A DNA stretch of 64,000 bases from a virus. The stretch is from positions 1 to 64,000 of the IMG/VR virus record IMGVR_UViG_3300032782_000006, one strand, 5' to 3'. Both the position numbers and the translations under genes were made by a program. Numbering within the stretch: position 1 is the first letter of the stretch; every line of letters starts with the position of its first letter. The notes beneath the pieces were generated by a model. The model was given only the letters and a program-made list of their open reading frames with translations. It did no database searches and was not told where the DNA came from. Below, one piece after another: positions 12,001-17,722 of this stretch.

Positions 12001-13853
12001 GTAGGAACTTTCGCGCCCTTTGTTGTTATATATCCTGCTGCTGCTCCTTCAGCATTGGCAAAAGAGGGACTTCCGGCCGAGGATTCAAGTTCGGATTCTG
12101 TTCCTCTACCCCCTGCTGCAGCCATTGGACTAGTTACATTGATCTCAGCCATTGCTGCATTAAACGCACTGGCATATGCTGCTCCAGCTTCCGCTCCTTT
12201 TGCAGATGCAATTTCAGTCCCAGATTCTAAACTAGTTTCTAAAGAAGCAGAAAACTCTGATCCAAAACCCATTGATTCTAGAAGACTAGTTTTAAAAGAT
12301 TGACCTATAGTTGTAAACCGAGCTCCGAGTTCGGCTTCTGCTCCTTCTAATCCAGAAGAAATCCCTGCCACCATTTCTTTACCGATATCGGCCATTGAGG
12401 CAGTTAAGGTAGTACCAATAGCCTCTCCAATACCAGTAAACTTTGCAACAATCTCAGATTCTGCGCTATCTAACCCAGCAGTAATCGATCCTATAATCTC
12501 TTTACCGACACCAGATAATCCTTCAGATAAACTAGTTCCAATTGCTGTTGCTATTCCACTAAACTTCCCTGCGATCTCAGATTCTGCACCCTCCAATCCA
12601 CTAGTGATAGCCCCTACCATTTCTGGGCCAACATGATACAAAGAATTAATTAACTCTGTACTTATTGCATCTCCTATAGTTTCAAACTTGGCTACAATCT
12701 CAGATTTGGCTCCTTCGACCCCTTCGGCGATTGTAAACGCCATCGTTTCACCGGTTTCAGCTAACGACGTTGTAAGTGATTCTTTGATTGCTGCTCCGAT
12801 CCCACTAAACTTTTCTACAATTTCTGTTTCAGCACCAGATAGTCCAGAGGTGACCTCTGCAACCATTTCAGTTCCAGTGTCCGATAATCCAGTTGTTAAC
12901 GCAGATTTTATTTCAGAATCTATTCCTTCAAACGCGGCTGCAATTTCGGTTTTAGCATCGGCAAGACCACTGGTAATCTCAGTTACCATTTCTTTTCCGA
13001 TATCGGATAACCCTGAAGTCAACTCAGTTTTGATTTCAGTATCTATACCTTCAAACGCGGCTGCAATTTCAGTTTTGGCTTCAGATAACCCAGATGTGAT
13101 CTCAGTTATCATCTCTTGACCAATATCAGCCAACCCTTCTTTTAACTGAGTAGTAATTTCAGCATCGGTTCCCTCAAATTGTGCAGCTATCTCAGTTTTG
13201 GCTTCAGATAATCCACTAGTGATTTCGGAAACCATCTCTTCTCCAACATCAGCTAATCCCTCTTTTAACTGAGTAGAGATTTCAGTTCCGACTCCTTCAA
13301 ATTCAGCAACGATTTCAGATTTAGCTTCGGTAAGACCGCCAGTAATTTCACTGACCATCTCTTCACCGGTCTCAGCTAACCCTTCTTTTAACTGAGTAGA
13401 AATTTCAGTTCCAACACCTTCAAACTCAGCAACAATTTCAGATTTAGCTTCGGTCAACCCTGAAGTGATCTCGCTGACCATTTCTTGACCAGCACCAGAT
13501 AACCCTTCCGTTAGCTGACTAGAAATTTCAGTTCCTATTCCTTCAAAAGTAGAAATGATTTCGGTTTTAACTCCCTGTAACTCAGTATCTAGAGTAGTCC
13601 CGATTTTTTCCCCCACACCAGAAAAAGATGAAGTAAGTTCTTCAGACGCTTCTTTCCCAAACTCTTCAAACTTTAATTTGGCAGAATCTAGAGCAGTTGT
13701 TAACGAAGTAGAGAAACTTTCCCCTACTTCTCTCATTTTGGTCTCGATACTCTCAAGAGATGCGTTAATTTTTTCAGTGTCTTCCGGTATCGTACTTTTT
13801 AGGCCTACGGTAGCGTATATACCGCCTACAAACTGCCCTTCTTCTCCTGCCAT
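1..13853 (-). CDS. Giant tape-measure protein, C-terminus cut by window edge
   Basis: One frame is open from ATG at 13853 to the left edge, at least 4,617 codons; I decoded several separated stretches and all stay in this frame. GGATGGT lies 7 nt before the start, and an in-frame ATG at 13865 is an alternative. Order: about ten 41-residue repeats (residues about 110-510, core EMVSEITSGLSEAKTEI); a tape-measure-like region with a hydrophobic segment near 1005-1050; helical repeats; low-complexity Gly/Ser/Asp stretches; a seven-cysteine cluster near 2358-2390; a Gln/Lys tract near 2640-2670; then from about 2870 alternating hydrophobic Gly/Met/Leu/Phe/Pro blocks and His/Arg/Gly/Glu blocks. Position directly after tail tube and chaperones supports a tape measure, which sets tail length and is ejected with DNA. 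The role of the C-terminal blocks is unknown. Confidence 0.85.
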   Translation of the reverse strand, partial: MAGEEGQFVGGIYATVGLKSTIPEDTEKINASLESIETKMREVGESFSTSLTTALDSAKLKFEEFGKEASEELTSSFSGVGEKIGTTLDTELQGVKTEIISTFEGIGTEISSQLTEGLSGAGQEMVSEITSGLTEAKSEIVAEFEGVGTEISTQLKEGLAETGEEMVSEITGGLTEAKSEIVAEFEGVGTEISTQLKEGLADVGEEMVSEITSGLSEAKTEIAAQFEGTDAEITTQLKEGLADIGQEMITEITSGLSEAKTEIAAAFEGIDTEIKTELTSGLSDIGKEMVTEITSGLADAKTEIAAAFEGIDSEIKSALTTGLSDTGTEMVAEVTSGLSGAETEIVEKFSGIGAAIKESLTTSLAETGETMAFTIAEGVEGAKSEIVAKFETIGDAISTELINSLYHVGPEMVGAITSGLEGAESEIAGKFSGIATAIGTSLSEGLSGVGKEIIGSITAGLDSAESEIVAKFTGIGEAIGTTLTASMADIGKEMVAGISSGLEGAEAELGARFTTIGQSFKTSLLESMGFGSEFSASLETSLESGTEIASAKGAEAGAAYASAFNAAMAEINVTSPMAAAGGRGTESELESSAGSPSFANAEGAAAGYITTKGAKVPTTQYRGKEITPSQAAIAETEGDVGASSLFESGGARQFGRYLTHHALMPTLAAGIVEGVGVEDWLKMKRVEKQGAAAANLTPEQEAEFERINLYEAPNYGMTPEYSAQTQGGALMANVPPSEVPGMVKSANKFVKASPEHPDASKLINKHVGMFGALGLPVNAENSEKMFNLVYATNIEGSGVPSETEDAMAEQALVARQLGIPIGTQAAVTAAESKLGIRGKQGARFVRGIYARMHEPPKPALNEMKRFGMDPKYVDPAENPQGFEGAIGYMQNVMGRPENKDKTFNYKDMFGLVDERAAIGLVDPKIGIGQQGLAQLRQKIEGNPQALDTAYNKVMDSDPGRMDKFLANMHSVADIIGKQVVPALEPLMKDLEKLADYFKKLDDPTQQWAIQLGLAATALGALAVFLGPGGAIVVGAIALAGHFGLLKTAFEGLQKVLNSPETKTALSDLKKDFEKLPGELDKGIKYIEGIPDKLRTAFASIKKEISGISLGDTLKKLVPSMPDLMPKASASTGGDQKIDYFEKLKEQLTKDADSLKTSLTTKFNEIVNTVKEFGSRLKDAAVGKVTGLWDYIVTEAGNLKTKLESRFNEVVSTAKTFVTNLKNAASEKLHGIWDSLVTEANTLKTKLSSAWETVVSEFKTKLVTGIQNAKNTLNTVWNEIRESIQTNLVDKVTALWEQIVNGFKTTLVGGIQTAKNDLDEVWTHLKESVVQVAQKFGEAWDGAQKAASTFVTNVKNFFNGLAQKIGEEINKIIDYVNKLIEALNSLPGKVASALSTLKSQVDTKVGEIKSSVQSLAGLGGGGGGGATTPGAGGTTAAPTSGGGGGGALDKITGFLKEKLGGSGGGAQALSSDELYGKGLITPGKYQSHDDIVKKAQGVSPTYGKSRGDALDYYKKEYNLPDYSFALKPDSELTDAQKGAKKNYEAALERNKQLDKQVEWADNYSKGLASGNFVNDVKPKSVSSSGIDNTSAATLEKTDPKIRNAMNLAKMQELEKSGYTGSVSPTPGSTPTTTTTSAPTTPAPTTTSPPISVGDISLVPKIDLSGYGTTGVTPPSGESPSIHTAGLSAGGTSGGGGKGIKAPPPRKPGEAQTTEDIDWSTVPAWKGGDGEKGHANYRWDKGAHKLVKSKKDGGWTGANIEYDPNDPTGYNVKELQEAGVPASEINRMIAEQNKKNLHQGHKGGGHSKQYAYNPYTRELMGKSGTGDWHGATIPKSPFTKSGYDESLLSKIGMTPDQIAQLEKEHPGRGGGGGRHHAGQASAEHAAHAYVGADGEMYYRDKYGNEHKLPKQVSSEYSSGINEDYYRQHGAKVPTSKGKGHHETPYGPVEMGADKKGWHQNLKTGKWTHYSPTKSPWDPYGDQDLREHGLPPSHHKGSKKDSGLDRDNQEYNEWIAENQYLPDGSINPNFRKSDDPYPHYNKYGQITNIKDLQDQDYGGHYSKTGKWMPAGGSGSRKHRRRMGDWGSTGAGDGWGGRGQRYHGTPYRGTDGKYYDDQGNEIDQDGNYFDNVGYGGRGYRGTGIGSGYSTGYDSGRYQQGPSGFRDQYQFGYGSRTGGQEAPKGATEGVPSDAKTLIENYKNELGDVKRVAKTTWDEVVNGFKVSNEKMVSDVKTTDGHILNSKKQMSSQVVGAVSDSAKKQLDEINKTHDQFAKTSQKQWNEVSNGVNTAYNKITETVKTHNGTILSSNSSTTSKIIENENKVGKATEDANKKASDSGKSVVDANNKVIESYEKKASTAEKCNNRCSQSDKSCASSCESSCNKTCAANDKACQSYKDKASAASHAASSSEESGGSGGRSSGSGGSGSSQTGTDEDNSDQEAGTQSTPPDQSYENVESQDTGSYDDGSGYGSGGYGDDGSGYGSNYGDDGSGYSGYGDDGSGYEDDGYGGDTGSGGGGGGSGRSGRGRGGGTGGSGGSGGDDGSGGKLAGSKKTGVGSGSPLGGMMCLFQILMLMRMGPLGMLMARNLMASGKCNLGGMFGNLGKKGKKGKKGRHKRGSSGSGKGGSGAGRGSRSRGGGQRKQRKQKKPRQQKQQKQKQQKQKLQQQLQQQQYGQDELGNNAGDTGEGAAGYTADTPEDQAYNGGYRNEQGQLQDQPPESQSSPDTYENPDGSGGGSPDAGSDGSGAEGTAWTGSNDLDNGWGDAPPDGSGGDKGGDGSGGDMSGGPGDMGAGMGGGQGGPGDDGSGGDGSGSGDDGSGSGGGGSGRGGGGGDQSGSGGKGSKKKKRGKHGKRGDDDDDGDEDDQGPGPGLGGLGLLALLMMMRGRGRFGFLPGMWGLGGWGRGFGGLGRWGRGFGGRGFGFGRGGFGGRGGFGRGGHGRGGFGGRFGGRGRGGRGGWGPFGFGRGFERGRFGGFGPFGMMGGLLGPLGMFEDLDDEWDPFRHHRKHHHHHKKHKKHHKHGGGQGGKSGGGQGGSGGQDQGQGQGGQGGGGGGQDQGGMGGGMDQGMGGGMDPGMGGGAGGDMGDMGGGGDMGGTPGGDMGGGMPGGDGGGDMGGMGGGGDMGGPGGGGPGGEMGGPGGDQGGPGGEGGPGGGQGGPGGEGGGGGQGGHGKGGKHGKKGRKHGRGGDDDDDDDDDGDDVGGPGGGIGGLGLLGLLMMMGGGGLWGLGGWGRGFGGFGRWGRGFGHGGFGWGRGRHGGGHGRGGHGRGGFGGRGRGGFGGRGHWGPFGFGRGWGHGGLGSFGMMGGLLGPLGLFGDLDDEFLPWFPHHRRHHRGHGRGGHRGHRGHGRGGHGGMEGGHGGGGQGGEGGQGGGQGGMGGGMDQGIGGGGAGGMGGGGDMSGGMGGAPGGDMGGMGGGMPGGDGGGGMGGGAPGGDMGGMGGGMPGGEGGGMGGGPGGEMGGPGGGQGGPGGEGGPGGGQGGPGGEGGGQGQGGEGGGGSGHGREGGESGHGRGHGGGHEGHGRGHGRHHRRHHHGRGEFGEFGGLGLLGMLLGLGGFGLGFPGLGLLGFGRGRLGHLFGRHHHGGHGRGGHGGHGRGGHEGHGRGGHGGGHGGRHHFGHGWGGFPGLLGLEELGLMGGLGMMGPLGLLGLGGMGGLFGFPGLFGGFGREFHHHHHMHGGRGRGGRGGHEGHGGGHEGHGGREGRGGHEGHGGHHGGMGGRHHHHHHVFGFPGLFGPFGMMGGLLGPLGLLGMGGIGMMGLLPLLLGLGRFGWGRHHHGHHHGHEGHGRGGRGGHEGGRATHGRGDHGRGEGGGRGGEHRGGMRGGHGRGERGEHGRGGWGGVLGLGFGPLGMMGSLGLGGLGLLGILGLGGLGGLGMFGGIPGLHRLFSDIFGGHERHGGRHRGGREHGRFGREFHGEHGRMGGRGGGEHGGEHGGEHGRGGEHGRGGRGHEGHGRGEHGFGHGRWGFPGFMGGMFGPLGLMGMMGPLGLMGGLLGPLGMMGGLGMGMMGLLPLLMGLGGFGRWWHHFGRHHHGRGGHHGRGGGRERGEHGRGGEGGHRGHHHHHHGFGFPGFLGGMLGPLGLMGGLLGPLGMMGGLGMGMMGLLPLLMGLGGFGFGWGRHHHGRHHGGRRGHHGREGGGGEHGEHGRGHEGHGRGGHGFGHGRWGFPGFLGGMMGLGGLLGGLGGLGMMGGMLGPLGLLMGMGGLHGRHGFGHHHHGRGWGMFSPFGMMGGLLGPLGLMGGLGFGMMGLGGLGMMGLGGMGMFGGMGGLLALMMGLGGWGRWGRWGRHHHGGRRGHGRGGEHEGGREHGRHEGHDMFRHGMGFGWGRGGFGFGGMMGPLGLLGMGGMMGGLMGLSLLGGMGIVSLAQMLLGGGMGLMGLGGFGMFGFGRGRWGWGHGRGRWGRDHDRGREHWHGREERGGREGGRGRGRGEIGHGRGDRAEREKEGRDGRTAAGRGPATHGKGGGDLKDLLGKPGGARDVSGFGFHGILGGFGPFGGGGWMGGIGGLGGGMGYGGFGGLGLSSLGGMLDPIGLYSMLGMLGLGGMGMVGMGGRGRGFEFSPLTGLLAGMHHGERGGGHFGGRIASPFHTAHPFGGGMGSFGGLGSFGGTFRGATGMLPLGRG

Positions 13854-13868
13854 CGTTTTTACCATCCA

Positions 13869-14192
13869 TTATGGATTTGGTTGATTTTGATTTATATCTA
13901 CTACTTGCCCCCCTAATGCTTGATTTGCTGCCATCACTTCAGCCCATATTTGGTCAACTGTTCTTTTCTTTGGTTTTGGTATCATAGATTCCGGCAAGAA
14001 ATCTTCAATATCATACCCATGATCTGAATTCCGTTTTGTGACCCCATGGACATTACATATTAATGCAAGAAGTTGGGCTTGGCGATAAACCTTGACTTCT
14101 TCTCGTTTCATTGCTGCTGTTATCATGATCTCCGTTTCTGCCGGAGTATACTTCCAAAACTCGATAGGATCGATTTCGCAGAACCGAAACAT
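13869..14192 (-). CDS. Tail assembly chaperone, downstream (T-like) part
   Basis: The 107-residue reading contains the FCEIDPIEFWKYTP core and a following helix rich in Lys, Glu and Arg, as in the second component of siphovirus tail chaperones. Its ATG at 14192 has no ribosome-binding site. The same frame stays open upstream across the end of the preceding gene and reads sensibly (EDSDQIKKPQTVKELIENAQ). It is in the -1 frame relative to that gene. Lambda-like phages make this part as a -1 frameshift fusion, so a G-T fusion is the likely product. The slip site is not certain; AAG just before the upstream stop can re-pair as AAA. It would coat the tape measure during tail assembly. Confidence 0.65.
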   Translation of the reverse strand: MFRFCEIDPIEFWKYTPAETEIMITAAMKREEVKVYRQAQLLALICNVHGVTKRNSDHGYDIEDFLPESMIPKPKKRTVDQIWAEVMAANQALGGQVVDINQNQPNP

Positions 14193-14212
14193 GTTTCGCT
14201 GTGCGTTTTCGA

Positions 14213-14641
14213 TCAGTTCTTTGACGGTTTGCGGCTTCTTGATTTGGTCGGAGTCTTCACTATTTCCACTTCCTCCTCCTCCTCCTCCTCCTCCTCCATA
14301 TCCTGAACTTCCCCCGTATCATCCCCCTGATAGTCTTGAGGTGCCGAAATGATTCCAGAAGCAAGCAATGCTTTGCCAACAACATCTGATAATTCAGCTA
14401 TGGAATGTCCTTCTAGATACCCATCCATAATCTGGAACATATCTTGATCAGTCAGATTAGGGAATTTGTGAAGAAGTCCAGCCCACAAAATTTTTCTTAA
14501 GTGTTTAGGTCCAATCTCTGAAATTATTCTGTCGAAATCTGAGAAAGCTGGGGTATCCAATGCATCTGTCAAAGCCTCTAACCCACCCCATCCATACCGG
14601 AGTGTGTAGTCTCCATAAAACTTTACTTCTTTTGAAACCAT
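14213..14641 (-). CDS. Tail assembly chaperone, upstream (G-like) part
   Basis: The predicted protein has 142 residues. It starts at the ATG after the leader GGAGATTGTACCAC; a TTG inside that leader extends the frame by three codons but lies only 1 nt from GGAG. It lies between tail tube and tape measure, the standard place for this chaperone. A run of nine Glu codons precedes a basic tail (KTPTKSRSRKPSKN). The GAG repeat resembles an internal Shine-Dalgarno sequence, which can stimulate frameshifting into the next frame. The functional call rests mainly on gene order and on the paired -1 frame downstream. Confidence 0.6.
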   Translation of the reverse strand: MVSKEVKFYGDYTLRYGWGGLEALTDALDTPAFSDFDRIISEIGPKHLRKILWAGLLHKFPNLTDQDMFQIMDGYLEGHSIAELSDVVGKALLASGIISAPQDYQGDDTGEVQDMEEEEEEEEEVEIVKTPTKSRSRKPSKN

Positions 14642-14672
14642 GTGGTACAATCTCCATTTTTTAAGTCTTATA

Positions 14673-14778
14673 TTTGGTTTTCAGACACCAGTTTTTTCTA
14701 ATGTCTGTCAACCAAAGTATAAGTGCTTCTGTTATTTAATTACGATGTAGAGACATTATCCGTTTTTTTGCAGAAGCA
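14673..14778. terminator. Two stem-loops between tail tube and chaperone genes
   Basis: The first stem (14673-14716) pairs TTTGGTT with AACCAAA and CAGACA with TGTCTG around a T-rich loop. The second pairs GCTTCTG (14732) with CAGAAGC (14772-14778). Both are T-rich. They could end or attenuate the tail-tube transcript, or protect processed mRNA ends. Confidence 0.5.
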
Positions 14779-14807
14779 AGCGTTTTTCATAACTCAAACT
14801 ATAGCCA

Positions 14808-15659
14808 TCAGGTTAGGGAGTACATACTGAAATAATATATGGCGGGAGAATATGTCGCACATGATATCATTACAGCCAAGTTGACTACACTTGATGTAGC
14901 GAGTACTAAAGCAGTCTGTGGCAAAACTGGAGTGGATCCTGAGTTCAAGGTAGCTGTATAGGGGCTTGAAGATCCAGTAAATGCAACGGTCAACGAGTTA
15001 TTAACTACACCTGTCTGATTAGTAAATAAAGAACAGGTGACCGTAAGAGTACAGTTCGGTACAGTTGAGCTGGCAACTATAGAGGTAATAGGATGTGTTC
15101 CTCCTCCAGCCGCGAATGTAGCAACATACGTTCCACCGCTTGTAGTTCCAGTAGTTAGGGCTGGAATCGTAGTCGCAACTGGTGTGAACACAATTGGTGT
15201 TGCAGCCATTGGGACTACAAGGGTAGACAATGTTGGAGGTCCAGTGATTTTTACAACTGCAGTGAACTGAATCAAATCTTTTTTGACTTCAGTTGTAAAT
15301 GATTTCAACAGACCGTAGTAAGACCAGCTAGCACCGTTCGGGAATAGGATGGTATACAAGTTGATAGTCTGGTTGATAGATGCATTGTAAAGAGCCTGTT
15401 GACCTGGATCTGTGGCAACATAGTTCCCGGTCATTGTTGCATCTCTACCGTTTCTTCGACCAGGTTTCCATTCTTTATAGATACCGGAATCCTGGTTGGT
15501 AACATCGATTTCGGCAGTGTCCATCAAAGGAACTGGGACTCCAGTATCTTCAACTTCTGCAATATGTGTGCCGTCTATCGATATTAAAATGTTCTTTGCA
15601 ACAGTCGCCTGACTGCCTGCATAGGTGGATATTAACCCACCAAACTGATTTGTAGCCAT
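14808..15659 (-). CDS. Major tail (tube) protein with Ig-like C-terminal domain
   Basis: This 283-residue protein lies between the head-tail connector genes and the chaperones. Its first 145 residues look like a tail tube monomer, including ILISIDGTHIAEVEDTG and a GRRNGRDATMTGNY segment typical of the tube beta-barrel. The rest is rich in Thr, Ser, Ala and Val with alternating hydrophobics and looks like one added Ig-like surface domain, which is common on siphovirus tubes. The start ATG follows GGAGATTGTACTACA, a variant of the leader shared by several structural genes. The tube call is inferred from gene order and length. Confidence 0.7.
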   Translation of the reverse strand: MATNQFGGLISTYAGSQATVAKNILISIDGTHIAEVEDTGVPVPLMDTAEIDVTNQDSGIYKEWKPGRRNGRDATMTGNYVATDPGQQALYNASINQTINLYTILFPNGASWSYYGLLKSFTTEVKKDLIQFTAVVKITGPPTLSTLVVPMAATPIVFTPVATTIPALTTGTTSGGTYVATFAAGGGTHPITSIVASSTVPNCTLTVTCSLFTNQTGVVNNSLTVAFTGSSSPYTATLNSGSTPVLPQTALVLATSSVVNLAVMISCATYSPAIYYFSMYSLT

Positions 15660-15690
15660 TGTAGTACAATCTCCGTTTTATTTGTTTTTT

Positions 15691-15719
15691 AAACGTCTGG
15701 ATTACCGTTTTTAAGACGT
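15691..15719. terminator. Stem-loop upstream of the tail tube gene
   Basis: AACGTCT and AGACGTT are perfect inverted repeats around a 15-nt loop, in the 69-bp gap between the tail-tube leader and the preceding gene. T-runs flank both sides, so it may act as a terminator or processing site. Confidence 0.45.
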
Positions 15720-15728
15720 TATCGTTTT

Positions 15729-16118
15729 TTAATAAATACCGTAATCCCTAAACAGCAAGGTAAAATCACAGGTATATTGATACGTGCCTGCTGTAGTTCT
15801 TCCGATATATCTAGGGGGAGTATGCGCACGGATCCTACCAAAGTAAGTATCTCCGATAACCGTGTTATTGATCTCCCTAATTTTTAAATAAATTTCTAAC
15901 AGTTGTGAAAATCCGGTTTGTGCGTCTTGATTCCGCACGAATACCTGGACATCAGAGTGAATAAGCTCGTGTTCCATAGTCACGAGATTATGGAGTTCAG
16001 CGCCCCCATACGGATTTAGAGCGATTCCATTAGGAGAACTATCGTCAAGACCCATATAATAAATATCAGGGAACCCTATAGATTTGATTAGACTCCCAAA
16101 ATCGTCTAAATACGTCAT
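15729..16118 (-). CDS. Tail terminator-like protein
   Basis: The 129-residue protein contains an 'IHSDVQVFVRNQD' strand followed by a helix and an ending 'TYQYTCDFTLLFRDY' strand. This is the pattern of tail terminator or minor capsid proteins that cap the tube at the neck. It sits between a gp10-like protein and the tail tube, as expected. The ATG at 16118 is preceded by the GGAGATTGTACCAC leader. A second copy of that leader without a start codon lies at 16139-16158, so the leader is duplicated in tandem. Confidence 0.6.
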   Translation of the reverse strand: MTYLDDFGSLIKSIGFPDIYYMGLDDSSPNGIALNPYGGAELHNLVTMEHELIHSDVQVFVRNQDAQTGFSQLLEIYLKIREINNTVIGDTYFGRIRAHTPPRYIGRTTAGTYQYTCDFTLLFRDYGIY

Positions 16119-16183
16119 GTGGTACAATCTCCGTTTTTAGTGTGGTACAATCTCTATTTTTAGTGTAAGTGAGGACGGTATGT

Positions 16184-16537
16184 CTAAATGAATGTTTGCG
16201 CTACTTTCAATTTTTCTATAAACTGTGGTGCAAGTTCGGTCAGTGGAATTTGTAGATATTTCCAGGATGCAGATGCTGGATTGCTATGAGGTTTTGGTTG
16301 TTCATGAACCCAAATTGCATAATGAATCGAGTAGGATAACACCGCTTTATATTCGATTACTTCATCATGAGCAGATACGCTACCCGACTCTTTTAGTTTG
16401 CCAGTGAGGACTGGGACATACTTGTTTTGAGAAAGAGCCATTGTTTCTTTAGCATGTTCTAGTGTGGCAGCTTTTAACCTCTCTTCTAAAGCAAGTGCAA
16501 TCACTCCCAACCGTTCAACACATTCTGAAGCGGTCAT
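16184..16537 (-). CDS. HK97 gp10-like tail completion protein
   Basis: The 117-residue protein contains PVLTGKLKESGSV and a later SYSIHYAIWVHEQPKPH. This 'V..TG.L..S' plus 'Y..YVHE' pattern is typical of the HK97 gp10 family, which joins tail to head. Its start overlaps the stop of the head-closure gene by four bases, so the two are translationally coupled. Confidence 0.75.
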   Translation of the reverse strand: MTASECVERLGVIALALEERLKAATLEHAKETMALSQNKYVPVLTGKLKESGSVSAHDEVIEYKAVLSYSIHYAIWVHEQPKPHSNPASASWKYLQIPLTELAPQFIEKLKVAQTFI

Positions 16538-16875
16538 TTCATATCCTCTCTGGGTTTCTGTTTACCGAAGTAGACGTTGTAGTAATGGACTATATCGCGT
16601 CTATAATCATGAGCGCAAGATACAAACCGAATAAAATTTGTGTTTCCGTTAAACGTGATCCTATCGTCTGGTTGAGGTTCGTAATTGTTTGGCAAAAGTA
16701 CTCGAGCAGTATACTCCGTCTCTTCGTTAGGCCGGTTTCGGAAAGTCTTACTCGCATCATCTACAATAGCTGGGATTGTAACCGGAGCTTGATAGATAGG
16801 TCTATGATACTCATCTTTCCCAACACATTTTTCGAGAATCACTTTGTGAGTAAATAACATCCTCATTGAATTCAC
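16534..16875 (-). CDS. Head closure / head-tail adaptor protein
   Basis: The 113-residue protein has a beta-rich pattern with 'HKVILEK' near the N-terminus, 'TARVLLPNNYEPQPDDRI' in the middle and a closing 'VHYYNVYFGKQ'. This fits the small beta-barrel stopper or head-closure family. It is coupled by ATGA overlaps to genes on both sides, which form the usual connector, stopper, completion order. Confidence 0.65.
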   Translation of the reverse strand: MNSMRMLFTHKVILEKCVGKDEYHRPIYQAPVTIPAIVDDASKTFRNRPNEETEYTARVLLPNNYEPQPDDRITFNGNTNFIRFVSCAHDYRRDIVHYYNVYFGKQKPREDMK

Positions 16876-17378
16876 CAGCTATACAGTCTCCGTCTAATCA
16901 TTTGATCAGGTAACACCTGGTTCCAGATCTCGTGTTCTTCGGCTTTTTGAACGTTATGAGTTCCGAATTTTCGACTCATACCAAACTCTTCAGATCTGAT
17001 TCTATCCGCAGCCATAGAAGTCATCCTGGAATCGGATCTTTCCATTCCTCCCCAAAGTGGGACAAACACGGCACAATATTGTTTTGCCATATCATACCAT
17101 TGAGTTGACCCCGCCCCGTCTTTGAACTCCCATCTATGATCTTCAATTTGTTCAAATCTGATATTAGCTTCTTTGTTTACCAACTCAAATTTGTCTAGCG
17201 CAAGCAATATCCACAGATATTGAAGCCCATATCCCTGATACCCAGGGTTCATATTTGCAAGTTCGTCAGACGATATGTTTTTGAGAATCACAAGTTGTTC
17301 TGGGGTGATATCTCCGTCTGGTCCTACTTTATAAGAGGAAATTGATTCGATTATTTGAGCATCCGTCATATTGGTCAT
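16872..17378 (-). CDS. Head completion (connector) protein
   Basis: The predicted protein has 168 residues, taking ATG after GGGAG (8-nt spacing) rather than an upstream TTG. The N-terminal half is helical ('TDAQIIESISSY', 'LQYLWILLALDKFELVN') and the C-terminal half holds 'WYDMAKQYCAVFVPLWGG' and a basic tail. Position before the stopper gene suggests the adaptor that docks on the portal. The family match is by context, and the start overlaps the end of the preceding gene. Confidence 0.5.
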   Translation of the reverse strand: MTNMTDAQIIESISSYKVGPDGDITPEQLVILKNISSDELANMNPGYQGYGLQYLWILLALDKFELVNKEANIRFEQIEDHRWEFKDGAGSTQWYDMAKQYCAVFVPLWGGMERSDSRMTSMAADRIRSEEFGMSRKFGTHNVQKAEEHEIWNQVLPDQMIRRRLYSW

Positions 17379-17722
17379 GATAGAGACTCCCAAACCATAA
17401 CTTTCAGGTATCCTCCATCTGAAGGGAAGGTAGTCTGTGCAGAATCTTGCATGACTAAAAACTGACCACTAAACTGACCTGGCACACTAGTATGAGTGGG
17501 ATCAAACGGAATTGTTATTCCTCCATCTTTAGCTTTGACATCGTTACCATCTGGAGTAGTAGCGTCTTTGGTGCATGGAATCGAGTACAACACTCCGGCT
17601 GAATTGTTCATCACAAATGTAATATCCGCATCTGCTAAGTTAGCACCTACATCCTGAGCTTTTAGAATCACTGCTATATCATTTGTGTCCCCCTGATTTA
17701 AATTTATGTCATAAGTTGTCAT
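17375..17722 (-). CDS. BppU-like N-terminal domain protein
   Basis: The 115-residue protein begins 'YDINLNQGDTNDIAVILKA' and continues 'ADITFVMNN...GVLYSIPC...PGQFSGQFLVMQ...FPSDGGYLKVMV'. This matches the Ig-like N-terminal domain of phage baseplate upper proteins, which attach receptor-binding parts. It follows the giant adhesin gene by an ATGA overlap, so it may be the adaptor that anchors the adhesins to the virion. Confidence 0.6.
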   Translation of the reverse strand: MTTYDINLNQGDTNDIAVILKAQDVGANLADADITFVMNNSAGVLYSIPCTKDATTPDGNDVKAKDGGITIPFDPTHTSVPGQFSGQFLVMQDSAQTTFPSDGGYLKVMVWESLS

